Of a stretch of 64,000 nt of DNA, positions 44,552 through 56,059 are shown one piece after another. This stretch comes from Mermis nigrescens (taxonomy: Eukaryota; Nematoda; Enoplea; Mermithida; Mermithidae), in the NCBI GenBank assembly GCA_036768485.1, contig JAVLUZ010000150.1, positions 496,001 through 560,000 of the forward strand, in the 5' to 3' direction. The notes under the pieces were generated by a model. The model had not been told where the DNA came from and did no database searches. It was given only the letters and a program-made list of their open reading frames with translations. Position 1 is the first letter of the stretch; the number at the start of each line of letters is the position of its first letter. The position numbers and the translations under genes were made by a program.

Positions 44552-44805
44552 CATAGGTGGGCAGCACCGAAATTCTGGGGGGGTGAAAAAATTTTTGAAG
44601 GGTCAAAAAATGGTCTTAAAAAAGGGTCGTATGGCGGAAAAACACCATTTTTCGACGTTTCTCATCGAGCACTATCCAATGGCATCAAAAAATCGCTGAA
44701 GAAAGCAAAAAAAATTTAAAAATTTGAATTCTGGGGTATTTTGATTTCTAGGGAGGTATTTCAACTTCTGGGGGTGCATACCCCCAAATGCCACGCCCAT
44801 GTGTG
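44552..44805 (+). mobile_element. Family G MITE
   Basis: 254 bp, starts CATAGGTGGGCAGCACC, ends CACGCCCATGTGTG, exact target duplication ATGGTGAC (44544-44551 and 44806-44813). Confidence 0.96.
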
Positions 44806-45086
44806 ATGGTGACCCTTCGATCATGTTTAAACGTAAGTATTGAAGTCGAGCAAGGTCTGGCTGGCAGCGTTCATTAGTTTTTCGTAGTTGCTTTTTAAAT
44901 TATTATTTACTTGTTAGTTTGTTTATTTATTTATTTAATCATTTATTTATGTGTTTATTTGTTTGTGTTTGTATATTTTTTGGTTTCTTATTTATTTTAT
45001 TTTTCGTTTTCCCATTTATTCGTTTGTTTATTCATTCAAATAAGTACGAATTCACTCGTGTAATTACAATTTTTGTGGGTGCTGTC

Positions 45087-45456
45087 CCTACATGTGCACA
45101 ACATGGAATTTTGGGGGGTCAGGCCCCAAAAATGCATAAAAGTTCTTTTTGGGCTGAAAAGGGTCGTACGCGTACAAACGCTGTTTTAAAGCCATCGGTT
45201 AATGCTCGTTTTTTCCAGAACATAAAAACATAAAAAAATTTGGAAAAGTTGAAAAAAATCAAAAAAAATGAACAAAGTATAGTCTAAAAGATGTGTGTAT
45301 GGCGCGAAGCGCTGAAAATTTGAGACTTTTGAGGCCAAAATGAGCTAAAAACGCTTAAAAAGCACACCTTGTACAATTTTTCTGTACAATTGATTATTCT
45401 GGAGGGGGTCGCGGCCATTTAGCGGCGGGGGAGGGTCAGTAGCAGCTATTCTGGTG
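45087..45456 (-). mobile_element. Family H MITE
   Basis: 370 bp, starts CCTACATGTGCACAACATGG, core GGCGCGAAGCGCTGAAAATTTGA near 45302, exact target duplication GTGCTGTC (45079-45086 and 45457-45464). Ends 43 bp before the gap. Confidence 0.9.
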
Positions 45457-45499
45457 GTGCTGTCCCGGTGTTTTCCGATATGTTTGATAACAAATTATG

Positions 45500-45599
45500 N
45501 NNNNNNNNNNNNNNNNNNNNNNNNNNNNNNNNNNNNNNNNNNNNNNNNNNNNNNNNNNNNNNNNNNNNNNNNNNNNNNNNNNNNNNNNNNNNNNNNNNN
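45500..45599. other. Assembly gap (100 N)
   Basis: Exactly 100 N. A round number of this kind usually stands for a gap of unknown size. Two genes run into it from opposite sides. Confidence 0.99.
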
Positions 45600-45720
45600 A
45601 TAGGGGCGGTTCTACAGTACATACATGCAAAAACACAAAAGGTGGGTTTTTGAAGGTAAAAGCACCTATACATATTTACCGATGATTTACATACAGATTT
45701 TTACTCTCTTCTAGACTCAC

Positions 45721-45863
45721 ATTAACAACTGGATCAAAAACTGGACTATGTGAGGCGACTATAGGCGGAGGCAGTAACGGCGTAAGCTTCAATTCGGGAA
45801 AACGCGATGGTGGAAATTTGTGACGAATTAAACGCAGACATTTATTGATTTGCTCTCTAGTGC
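45721..45863 (-). CDS. Akap1: AKAP1-like protein, exon 5 (end of KH domain)
   Basis: Minus strand. Acceptor TTTTGAAG before 45863, donor AAT^GTGAGT at 45721/45720. With the last base of exon 4 it reads GTREQINKCLRLIRHKFPP, the C-terminal helix of the KH fold, followed by SRFPELKLTPLLPPP, which in AKAP1/spoon proteins leads to the linker before the Tudor domain. Phase 1 in, phase 0 out. The Tudor exons would lie at lower coordinates and are not found; the gap starts 121 bp away. Confidence 0.82.
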
Positions 45864-46353
45864 CTTCAAAAGTACAATGTATATGCAGAATACAGAATGT
45901 ATCCTCAACATTGTAATAAAACTTTTGACATAATTTCCGTTAAACGCCTTTTGTTCAGTATTCGATGATGGCTTAATCTTTAGCTTAATACAAAATCACA
46001 ATCATTTCATCTCTTATTTATAGATACATGAATCAGATTTTATTTTGAAAGTCCTCTCCTTTCAAAAGACAAATATCGTCTTTGGAAAGTTGATAGCTTA
46101 AGCCGACCTGATATATTTATTGCCTTTAGCCGCCAAAAAACATGTATATATTTGTGCAAAGATGATCAAGAAGTTTTTCACGGCGGATCGATGTAATGAT
46201 TAGAAAAAAAGAACGCATCAAAGTAAGCGCGTTTCACGATATGTAAAAACTCGAAAATCACTAAACGTTGGCATGATTTCCTGATATAAGGTTCAAGGGT
46301 CACATGGAAAAGTAATCTAATATACAACACTCTATTATCTAGTCCTTACATAA

Positions 46354-46810
46354 CCATAAATGATCTTAAGGGGGGGTTTGGGGGCTTTGATGCCGTAGAA
46401 AAATTTTCACCCCCTAGAAAAATTTTCACCGATTAAAAAAAATTTCCAACCTAGCAGAAATTTTTTCACCCGCCAAGATTAGCCTATTCTTCCAAAGTTT
46501 CCAAAATTGTCCAAGAAAGTCATAGAAAAAGTGCTGTTTTGCGCGTTTCTAGCAGTCTATTTGCTCAAAAGTGTCAAATTCCATAGGCGCTCCGCACCGT
46601 ATGCTTGTGTTTTGAATTATATATTGTTCTACTTGTTTTAATTTTTTTGGATTTTTTATCAGCAGAATTTGTTTACGTTTTTATGCTGAAAGTGGGCATC
46701 TTCAAGCTACCAAAAACTGAATCGTTTTGACGCGTACGCACCTTTTTTGGACCCAAAAAAGGCACTTCAATATTGCAACCCCTCCTCAGAATCCCCTGCT
46801 GTGCACGTCT
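46354..46810 (+). mobile_element. Family H MITE in AKAP1-like intron 4
   Basis: 457 bp, starts CCATAAATGATCTTAAGG, ends CCTGCTGTGCACGTCT, exact target duplication TTACATAA (46346-46353 and 46811-46818). It ends 24 bases from the exon 4 splice donor. Confidence 0.9.
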
Positions 46811-46835
46811 TTACATAAACAACCAATGAGCTTAC

Positions 46836-47073
46836 CTTCAATTGTGCAAATTTTATGTTTGCTGCTATAATGATGGTGTCTGATTACGATATGGGCGCCA
46901 CTTTCATCCGTAAAATATTTGATTGTTGCGCCTTTCCGACCAATAACGAGGCCAACGATATCTTGCGGTATTTCGAACTCGTAAATCGGCGGCAATTCAA
47001 CTACGTCACTAATAGGACTCACAGCCGAAGTAAGAAGACCCGTCGAAGCTCCTTTGCCGCTGTCTTGTGAGCC
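46836..47073 (-). CDS. Akap1: AKAP1-like protein, exon 4 (KH domain)
   Basis: Minus strand, 238 bases, phase 0 in and 1 out; acceptor TTTTAAACAG, donor GAAG^GTAAGC. Encodes a short linker and then YEFEIPQDIVGLVIGRKG, a type I KH domain with the RNA-binding GxxG loop as GRKG (residues about 266-269 of the joined protein), and KHKICTIEG. KH domains bind single-stranded RNA; in AKAP1 the domain recruits mRNAs to the outer mitochondrial membrane. The segment resembles AKAP1/spoon more than the paired KH domains of TDRKH/Papi: there is one KH domain, and it lies far from the membrane anchor. Confidence 0.85.
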
Positions 47074-47563
47074 CTGTTTAAAAACAAATAATTCAGCTCT
47101 CGACTGTTACCTTTTGAATCACTTTTTCATTTTTATAAAGTTTTCATTTCTTGTCAGTGTCGTGAAGAAAAAGCGAATCTCGCTCATCCGCACATACGCA
47201 CTTGGCGATTCGGGGTGTCCCTTACCAAATATCATGAAAATCATATGGGACTCGCCTAACAAGGAGGACCGCTCAGCACTGAAATACACATAATTTTTGC
47301 TAACACTAATCCGACATGTTAAAAAGCTAATGTTTTTAAAACTTTAGGTAAGCGTTAGTCTTTTTAATCGCAAACCGTCTTTTCTAAATATTTGTTTAAA
47401 ACGATTCCTAAAAGCTATTTAATCAAATAAAAAGAGCACGTTAATTGAACTCCCTTTTTAATCCCTGTAGAATAATAATCCAAATACGTAAGACACTATC
47501 TACCTAGAATTTCATTTTTTGGGTTTGAGTGACCTACAATTTTAGAAATCAAATATACAGGAT

Positions 47564-47822
47564 CATAGGTGGGCAGCACCGAAAATCTGGGGGGTAGGGT
47601 GAAAAAATTTTCAAAGGTCAAAAAATGGTCTTAAAAGTGGTCGTATGGCGAAAAAACACCATTTTCCGACGTTTCTCATCGAGCAAGTATCCAATGGCAT
47701 CAAAAAATCGCTGAAAAAGCAAACAAATTTCGAAAAATTGAATTCTGGGGGTATTTTGATTTCTGGAGGGTATTCCAACTTCTGGGGGTGCATACTCCCA
47801 AACCCTCCCACGCCCACGTGTG
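47564..47822 (+). mobile_element. Family G MITE in AKAP1-like intron 3
   Basis: 259 bp, starts CATAGGTGGGCAGCACC, ends CACGCCCACGTGTG, exact target duplication TACAGGAT (47556-47563 and 47823-47830). Confidence 0.96.
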
Positions 47823-47830
47823 TACAGGAT

Positions 47831-48766
47831 GCTCCACAACGGTGTTTCGCAATAACTCTTATCAGTTCTTGAGATTTATCAAAAATCTTTCTAAATTTGA
47901 CGTGCCCAATAGACCCCAAGCAGACAAAGTTTTGCCTCATTTGTGTTTCCGATGAACGAGCTAAACATTTCTCCGAAACTAGCCTTCTTAGCTTTAATAG
48001 ATAGATTTTCACCACGTATATGGACAAACAGTATAAATTCATTTAAGTCGGTATCAATGGGAGCCGGGTCAGTATGGATGAATAGACCTGCCTAGTATGA
48101 ATGGAAAATTTTGACATGCCATAACGATTGAAGTAAAATAATTAAAACGCCAAAAATGACTCTAAAATCAGTCAAACAACTAGAAAAAAGGAATATGAGT
48201 CTAGGAAAATACGTGGAAATCATTCGAAAATCAACTAGCCAATTAATACTCATTAATCAATCAAGCAACCAATAATTAACCACTCAGCCACTAAGCGACC
48301 ATCAGTGAATTAAACAACCACTTTGTCAACCAACCAAATAATCGGGCAGCCGGTATCAATGGAAAGACCGGCCTTTGTCCATGTACGCTACATACGTACA
48401 AACTATCTCAGAAGACGTTATAAAGTTTCAGGAAACAGTAATGTTTTCCAAGAAGGTACATATGCCCAGTTGATAAGGACTAAATGTACAAAGTGTAATA
48501 GGGCTTTCCACATGAGGCTGAAAACTTTTCGTGCAACGCTTTACAATCTCGCGAATCAGCTTCTTTGTACCTACCCGAGATTTCGGAATTTCAGACAAAC
48601 GATATACATATAGTATACCCTCTCCACACAAGACGCCCATATGAGTTTAATTTCTTCTGTCGTATTATAATGTGACTAGTTGTCGTGAAAAGAGGGCCAC
48701 GGCCATTTCTCTTACCGAACAATGCTGACTTAAATAATACGAATTAAAATCGAACACAGGACTTAC
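47831..48766. other. AKAP1-like intron 3, no other gene recognised
   Basis: An ORF at 48323-48613 (plus strand, 96 codons) has no recognisable domain and lies wholly inside this intron. CGGTATCAATGG occurs twice (near 48049 and 48351), a possible small repeat. Confidence 0.45.
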
Positions 48767-48975
48767 GATGCTATGAATATCCGACGAGACAGACGGACTG
48801 TCGATGCATTCATTCTTAGTATGCAATTCATCGGAAACGCGACTCTGCTGTATCATCATCGTCTTGCTAACTTCTCCGTCGCAAAAATGATTACAAGATG
48901 GATCAAAATTCTCCGATTTCACTTGAATTATTTCCACCTTTTCCGTCAACATTTCTACTGCGTCATCCTCGCTTG
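48767..48975 (-). CDS. Akap1: AKAP1-like protein, exon 3 (linker)
   Basis: Minus strand, 209 bases; acceptor TGTATTCCAG, donor AGCATC^GTAAGT, phase 1 in and 0 out. Encodes about 70 residues rich in Ser, Glu, Asp and Lys (for example SEDDAVEMLTEKVEI), predicted disordered linker between the membrane anchor and the KH domain. Linkers of this protein carry protein-kinase-A docking helices in vertebrates; I do not see a convincing docking helix here. Identity depends on strand, phase and position between exons 2 and 4. Confidence 0.7.
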
Positions 48976-49459
48976 CTGGAATACACGAAGATGCATATTA
49001 TTTTAAGCGATTTCAAATAAGTAAAGTTAAAGCCAAGTCATAATGCGAGAACATTCGTCGTCGAATGCAAGAAGGTTTTCATCAACTTTTAAGAAACATA
49101 AGTTTCATGCATTATTTATTACTTCATACGATTGACTGAATGTTAGAAAATATTCTAACGCCGAATCTTCGATATTGACAGAGAAAAAGGCCTCTATTCT
49201 AGGTTTTCATTCCGAGTCAGACAGCTTTCAACAAGTAAAACGATATGCATTGCACGTACAAACAAAAGCAGGATGATACATTAGCTTTAATAAGACTTCC
49301 ATTTCTCAGACCCAACTTTAGTCTGAAACTTGCTTTGCATCATTTGAAATGAAATTAAATCTTAATTTCTCGTGATATGGGCTCGTTTCACTTAATTAAA
49401 AAATAATGCAAGTAGGTTTCCCAGAACGGTTCAGGCAGTATAAAAAGTCTGATTCTTTA

Positions 49460-49955
49460 TCATACGTGTAACAGGTGGGATGGGAATCCCCACAAAAAGT
49501 CGGTCGTCCCCAAAAATTTTCCACCTTTCCAGCCGATTTTTGGCAAAACCTTGCGTTTCTAGCCATTTAAATTTCATTTGTTCATTTTTGGCCTAAAATT
49601 GAAGGTCATTATTCCCCCGATACATGCACATAAGGAATGGACAGGTACTGCCCGGCGATTTCGAGCCGACGAAACGTTTTCTACATCATTTTTGTGGATA
49701 AAAGTAGTAACGTCATTTTTCCAGCGCGCACCCAAATTTATCAATGTCTATATTTTTGTATCAAAAGCGATGTAATGCAGTCAAAATTGACTAGAAATGT
49801 TTTTAAAATGCGATACTACCACAAAAAAGCTCTTAAAGGCTGCTTTGACTATTTTCCTCGTTTGATTAAGAGAAAAAGGCCGTGAACACTAAACTTACTG
49901 GTTTAGATTTTTGGCATTTTACCCCTGCTCCTCGACCTTATGCATCTATGCTTCC
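49460..49955. repeat. K and I family remnants in AKAP1-like intron 2
   Basis: About 49460-49615 is K-like; about 49620-49951 is a diverged family I copy (CATGCACATAAGGAATGG near 49624, end CTTATGCATCTATG near 49950) that has lost the hairpin core. Confidence 0.6.
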
Positions 49956-50317
49956 TAAAAATGGCCGACTATCTCCTCCCGAAACTTTGAGCGGCCACAC
50001 CAGATATACATACGCTCGTTATTATTGCATTCACCACAGATGATAAATATAGCAATATTTAGATTTTACCACGAGTAGTAATTTCAATGCAACAATGAAT
50101 CTGTGAAACATGAAGGGACTTTTTAAATTATTTGAAATTCGAGCGACTGCTATAGATGCGCACTCAAGCATGATACATTCAAATATCCGTTTGCACGTAC
50201 ATACATGTATATGTATTTCGAAATGAGAGATACCACTTAGCAACTAAATTCGCTTTTTGAAAAAAATCATGTTCTCCAAGAAGATGGAATGTATCTTTTA
50301 AGTAGAGTAATATCTAG

Positions 50318-51953
50318 TAGGGATGTCCCAAGCCCAAGCCCCAGTGCCGGGCTTATGCCCTGGTCCCGGGCCGGGGCAAGGCTTGCCTCGGGCCGGGGCT
50401 AAAACGTTTGTAATTAAAGTACGAATCTCAAATTATCTTCTAAAATCGATCCAGGCAATTATAAGGAAGCATACAAATAATGGTCTCTTTAAGAATACTG
50501 ACGAATTCAAATAGCAAAACTTGATAGTTGGACTGCTTCTTTAGCAAAAATATACTTTTATTCAACTTGGACGATTCAAATTTTGCGCATTTGCTTTACT
50601 TTTAAGGAAGTGATAGAAGCTTAAAATCTAACTGTTGAGTAGCTATTTATTCGATCATTCAACATAATCACGATTTATTTTTACTTTTATACTTCGTCTC
50701 TCAGAATAAGTAGCTTACATAAATCGGAGGATGTACTCAATTTTTGTTTTATTCTGTTTACATCTTATAAATGAAACTCACACGATCAGTTAACCCTGGC
50801 AGGATCAAATTTAGGAAAATTGATTGAATGATCAGCTTTGGAACGAATAGAGATTACTAGTCATGATAGTACACTTAGTGCGCCCAATATAATCTATGCT
50901 GTTACTATGTTGCAAAGAGTTGTAATTTTTTGGATCGAAATTTACAATTTTTAATTTTGATTTAAAAATTAAAAATTAATTTTTAATTTACAATTTTACG
51001 CAATTTTCGGTATTCAAGCTTGTGCTGTCCTGAATGGTTTACGCCGTAGCCACAATTTTGAAAGGGAAAGGACGCTAAAAAGTCGCAAATCAACATTCTT
51101 ATAGCGTAGTAGAGCTGGATGGAAGAAATACAACATTATTGTAAATAGGCGGTGTAAATCCAAGAACTACTTATGATGATGATATAGTATGCTTTTCTTA
51201 CTTAGAACACATGACTTTTCAAAAATTCGCTCCATATAGGGAAAATTGGCATGAAAAGAATCTGGATAAACTTTAAAATTCATGCTATGAGCTGAAATCT
51301 TAATTTTGAATGATTTTTCTTGCAATTCTCGTCCTACTCAAAGATCGTTCTACAGTTATAAATTTTTGAAACTGAAGATTTCACATTTAAGACTTTGCGC
51401 AAATAATTATAATCATTCAAATGGACCGATCAGGATCAGAAGCATTATCTACATCTTTCAAAAGATTTTTGTTATTCTTCCAATTTTTAATTTATTAATT
51501 TGACGCCTTTATAAGATGAGAACTATTCAATTAATCCTTCTCCGCACCTATATTAATGAGTACTGCTGCGGAAAATGTCATTAATGATCAGAGTGTACAC
51601 ATACAGGGTCGGCATCATACATGGGCAGCACCAAAATTCTGGGGGAGGGGCGTGTAAGATTTTTAAGGTCCAAAAATGGTCTTGAAAATGGTTGGCGAAA
51701 AAACACCATTTTTCAACGTTTCTCATCGAGTGCTATCCATCTGGCACCAAAATATTGCGAAAAAACAAAGAAAAATTTCAAAAATTGAATTCTGGGGAGG
51801 GAGTATTTTGGTTTCTGAGGGGAATATTCGGCCTTCTTAGGGAGGGTAGTGCATACCCCCTTCCCCACGCCCATGTGCGGTCGGCATACATTGTGTACAC
51901 AACATCTTGCCCGGCCCGGCCCCGGCTAAAAAGTCTGCCCCTTGACATCCCTA
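50318..51953 (+). mobile_element. hAT-type element with GGGCCGGGGC repeats, AKAP1-like intron 2
   Basis: 1636 bp, ends TAGGGATGTCCCAAGCCC and CCCCTTGACATCCCTA, exact target duplication ATATCTAG (50310-50317 and 51954-51961). Contains a G element near its right end. No transposase recognised inside. Confidence 0.94.
51616..51879 (+). mobile_element. Family G MITE
   Basis: 264 bp, starts CATACATGGGCAGCACC, ends CACGCCCATGTGCG, exact target duplication GTCGGCAT (51608-51615 and 51880-51887). Confidence 0.95.
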
Positions 51954-52002
51954 ATATCTAGTATGTACATTTGGCAATAATTAGGCGCAAAAAATTATGC
52001 AC

Positions 52003-52144
52003 TTTCTACGACTGCAGCCGATTCCTGTAAGACAGACTGAACAGCTGAAGCTGATTCTACATTCAATGAGGATGGCACGTCGGGGCAAGTGGCATGGCAC
52101 CTTATCGAGCCATCATTTTCTATCAAATTTTCTGTAATACCAGT
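52003..52144 (-). CDS. Akap1: AKAP1-like protein, exon 2 (linker)
   Basis: Minus strand, 142 bases; acceptor ACTTTTTAG, donor GTAGAAA^GTGCAT (weak), phase 0 in and 1 out. Reads TGITENLIENDGSIRCHATC, then an Ala/Ser/Val-rich segment that could form a helix (about VESASAVQSVLQESAAVVE). Without the donor the frame meets a stop ten bases on. Called on phase agreement with exons 1 and 3 and an open frame; there is no domain. Confidence 0.6.
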
Positions 52145-52650
52145 CTAAAAAGTAATAGACTACCGTACAGACGAGTACTTTTTTGAAAAGCATTGAATAA
52201 AATATTATCAACTGCCCGTTATTTAGGTACTGGAGAATAAAAAACGTATTCATTCCATGTACCCCCTCCCCACCGCTGAAAGGTCCAAAAGTCAGGCATT
52301 GTCGAGCGAATCACGTCCTGAATAGTGTAGTTTCAAGTGACTTTAGTCTGATTTATCTAATAAATACAAGTACTTCGTATAAATCCCGGATTTCACACCT
52401 CCTCGGCCATCCAGACCTTGTGCATCTATGAATCAATCTGTGCAATTTCAGTAAACGAAATATGCAAAATTCCAACATAATCAATCACGCCATGTCTGCA
52501 GAACAATTCAGTGGCAAAAACAAGAAATGAAAATCACACACCCTAACTTCAGGCCATTTTTGGACTAAAACAGATCGCCCGAACCATGAAAAAGTGCCAA
52601 ATGATGTCTAAGAGTATAATTATAAGTGCATATGTATGTATGTTACGTAT

Positions 52651-52980
52651 CATAGATGCACAGGGTCAGGGTCGGCAGAAGGGGGGGGGTGAAATCCCTA
52701 CGTTTTTCGTGGTAATATCGTATTTTAAGAACATTTTTAGTCCATTTGGACTGCATTATATCACTATTAGCACTAAAACTGCAAAAATTTATCAATTTTG
52801 GTTGCTTTCCGAGTAGAAAGTACTTGAAAGTAGGTGCGAAGAGCCGGAAAAATTTTGACGTTTTAACTGCTTTTGACCTCAAAAATGAGGCAAAAAAGGT
52901 TCCATCAGCTCAAAATTGCTGGACAGTACCTGTCAAGCTGACCCTTCAGGAGGCAATACCCCCTCCTATGTGCCTGTATG
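52651..52980 (-). mobile_element. Family I MITE in AKAP1-like intron 1
   Basis: 330 bp, starts CATAGATGCACAGGGTCAGG, ends CCTATGTGCCTGTATG, target duplication TTACGTAT (52643-52650) / TTGCGTAT (52981-52988), 7 of 8. The hairpin core is degraded (GTGCGAAGAGCCGGAAAAATT). Confidence 0.9.
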
Positions 52981-53502
52981 TTGCGTATTTACACAAGCTC
53001 AATCGCTACGCTAGGACGAGAATTTGGCATTAACAAAATTATTCATTTGGCCCCAAAAAAACTTGTTTTATCCCCCTCCCAGAACTTTCGACCATGCACG
53101 TACACATATATGTACGTGCGTTCGTATGCACATTAGAAATTCGAAAAAACTGGAAAAACTAAGCTTAAATTAGTATATTTTTGCTCCAAAGGAGCCATAA
53201 AATCATTTTGATATATTTACAATAAAACCATTCATGACGCAGAAACGTGACTTGAAGGGCAGGCCACAAAGAAAATCAATATACAATTTGTAACTGCATT
53301 TTTGAAAAAATATGCGATGGCCAAAAATATTCTTGAAAATACATATTCATTCTCGATCACACCAACTATGTTGAACCGCTTGGAGGAGCTGCACCCTGCT
53401 AACTTAAATCCGCTTTAAGTTGACACGATCTTACCAATACAAATGATTAAGTCGAATCAATTCAAAAATTTCATTGATCACAAATGTTATCACTTCACTT
53501 AC

Positions 53503-53814
53503 GTCTGAATCCCGTTTTACAGTTATTTTCGAAGAAAATTCTTCAACTTGGCCACATTCGACAGATGTTTCTTTATTACTGATGTCATTCTTGCTCCGTT
53601 CAAATTGGACGCTGCTTTCTCCAGAAGCATCGTCGTGTAGCTGACGTTCTGTAGAATCGTCACTTGACTTTAATCGATTTTTATATCTGCTCCGATCGCG
53701 ATTCTTCTTGTAAAAATAAAAAAAAGCTACGCCGGCCGAAAAATATAGAGCAGCCGACAAACCTCCAGTTACAATGCTACGGATGCAAGATGAATACGTC
53801 GAGACAGCTGGCAT
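53503..53814 (-). CDS. Akap1: AKAP1-like protein, exon 1 (membrane anchor)
   Basis: Minus strand, start ATG at 53814-53812, donor TCAGAC^GTAAGT. The 104 residues open with a short polar stretch and one hydrophobic helix (about residues 13-34, IVTGGLSAALYFSAGVAFFY), then a basic patch KKNRDRSRYKNR: an N-terminal signal-anchor with positive charges after the helix, as used by AKAP1 to sit in the mitochondrial outer membrane. The rest is acidic and serine-rich. All five exons join without a frame break into 348 codons. An AG at TTATTTAG just upstream could be an acceptor for a 5' untranslated exon. A family H MITE begins 33 bp upstream of the start codon. Confidence 0.78.
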
Positions 53815-53846
53815 CTTCACCTAACTAAATAATCTTATGCTGAAAA

Positions 53847-54249
53847 CCATATATGCACAGCATGGGAATTCTGGGGGAGGGGGGGGGCGGTGACATTATG
53901 AAGTGCCTTTTTAGGGCCCAAAAATGGTAGGTACGCGTTGAAAACATCGTTTTTCGGCGTTCCTGACGATGCTTCATCTTCCTAGAGCATATAAACAGGG
54001 AAAAATTTCGAAAAAAATTATTGATGAAAATACAGTCTAAACATGAGTATAATGGCGCGAAGCGCTGAAAAATTGACACTTTTGAGCAAATAGATAAGTA
54101 AAAACGCTTAAAAAAACACCCTTTCGACGAATTTTTAGAAAAATTTTGGGAAGTTTCGAAAAATCGTTAATTCAGGGGGAGAGGTGAAAACCTTTTTGCA
54201 GGGGGTGAAAATTTTTCTGGGAGGGGGTGAAGCTCCCCAGATCATGTAG
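53847..54249 (-). mobile_element. Family H MITE just upstream of the AKAP1-like start codon
   Basis: 403 bp, starts CCATATATGCACAGCATGGG, ends CAGATCATGTAG, target duplication GCTGAAAA (53839-53846) / GCTTAAAA (54250-54257), 7 of 8. Core GGCGCGAAGCGCTGAAAAATTGACA near 54053. Confidence 0.92.
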
Positions 54250-54257
54250 GCTTAAAA

Positions 54258-55395
54258 CACGAATAATTGTTTGAGTCAGAGGCAGAATTTAACGATTTTT
54301 CATATAGGATTGAAGATTTTTTCAAGATATTTCTTCTGATTCCTTATATGTGCATTAAAATTTCAAATCTTGAGAAGTCAGCAAGATGCAAGCCTATACA
54401 TATGTATATACATCGTAAGAAGGTTCGAAATTTTCAGTACTGTGTATGAAGAAGTAGGTAGCTTAGCAAAGGTGCAAAATTGTAGACCTGCTTACACCCC
54501 TGCATACCATTCAGCCTCGTATCCAGAATTTCATTTTAGGAAGATCGCAAACTTTGCAGAAAAAAAGAAGAAAAAACTACAAACTTTTGTACATTTCAAA
54601 GTGTCTGCATAACTGATTTCTCATCTTTCAATCCAGAAATAACTTCTCAACCTTTCTTTTTGTACTCAATCTTTAAGTTTTGCAAACATGAACAACAAAT
54701 AAACTGTTCTCCGTGTCTAACTCAACTTTCAGCAATCTCAACCAATATATAAGGCAAAAAGTGTGAATAAACAAGAAATCCGGCGCGAAGCGCCGAAAAA
54801 TTCTGCGTTTACTCGCTCAACGATACCCTTAAGACCTGTTTTAGTAGACTTTTAGGACTTATAGCTCGAACAATGCAATTATCGCTAAGCTCAATTTTCT
54901 AGCTTTCTAAGGATACTACACATACATATAGCAGGGGAGAGCCCCCACCCTAACTCGGACGTCCTCCATCCCCCCAAAGCCAAGAAATTCTTGTAACCCC
55001 CGGCCGATTTTTGAAAAGAAAATTGAATTGTTTGGCTGTTTTAAGGCGTTTTTTGGCCGAAAATTGGAGGTCATCCCCCAAATTTCATACCGCTACATGT
55101 ACGGACACACAATACACGATTCATGTATATGTGGCTTCGTACGCGAAGCACAAAAACATTTTGATATTTTTGACGTTTCAAGCTCAATTTTGCTGCTTCC
55201 TGAATATAAGCAATCATTAGCTAGCGCAAAGCTCCGAAAATTTTCCATATCCGTATTCTCTTCAGCTCACTTGTGAAGTTTTTCAGAGATAAGCAACGCA
55301 GGAATGCAAAGATAAGCAATGCAGAAAAACATTTTTAGACAGCGATATCTTGTCTTATATAATTTTTAAATGAGGCTGGTATTTCAAGATGTGTT
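54258..55395. other. No gene recognised; K repeat inside
   Basis: Carries an isolated perfect core CCGGCGCGAAGCGCCGAAAAATT near 54781 and a K block at about 54930-55110. No first exon of the AKAP1-like gene could be pinpointed here. Confidence 0.5.
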
Positions 55396-55571
55396 ATCAT
55401 ACATGCACAGCAGAGATGTTCCGCTTCCGGGTTAATCGAACAAGTCGGTTCCGGTTCTTAGGAAATAAAAATTTAGTTTGGATTCCGGTCCTGGTTCGTA
55501 CAAAAGTTGGAACCGATGGTTCAGATTCCGGTTCTTACACCTAGGAAGCGATTTCCGGTTCTCGGTTCCTG

Positions 55572-56012
55572 TAGTGTTTTTCTTTGTTTAAGGTCCCATT
55601 GCACATGTACAAAAATAGTCCCCAAAAGTCGTTGTACATTTTAAACATGCAAATTCTTGGGTGCTATTATATGGTATAGTAGCGTTTTCAGTGAAAAAGA
55701 CTTTTTCGACCTTTGGTAGTATTTTTTAGTTAATTTCTGGTTTTCTCATGACAAAAAATACTGAAACTTGTCTCAAAACGGCGCGAAGCGCCGAAAAATG
55801 TGGTATTTTGCTTTATAAATGCAATTTCTGACATTATATAGAGATGGATATAGAACAAACAATAACTCATTTCGGCGCGAAGCGCCGACAATCTTTGTAA
55901 ATTTTAGACTTTTTACAGTTTTTGTCTATCCGAAAAATCGTTGAACATGTACAAAGACGGTCCTGAAAAGTCATTGTACATCGGAAAAATCTTTGCCGAA
56001 TAAAAAAACAAC
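55572..56012 (+). mobile_element. Family A MITE, worn copy
   Basis: Left end like AGTGTTTTTCTTTG, right end like GCCGAATAAAAAAACA; perfect cores near 55780 and 55875. No clear target duplication. Confidence 0.75.
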
Positions 56013-56059
56013 CGTGATAGTATATAAGTATATAAGCTTAGGCTTTATATATGTGGCTT

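Noticed and set aside
48323..48613. 96-codon ORF inside AKAP1-like intron 3
   Set aside because: No domain, no homologue I recognise, and antisense to the host gene; chance is likely.
45863..53814. Alternative identity TDRKH/Papi for the minus-strand KH gene
   Set aside because: TDRKH has two KH domains close to the anchor. Here about 220 residues of linker precede one KH domain, as in AKAP1/spoon. The missing 3' end leaves some doubt.
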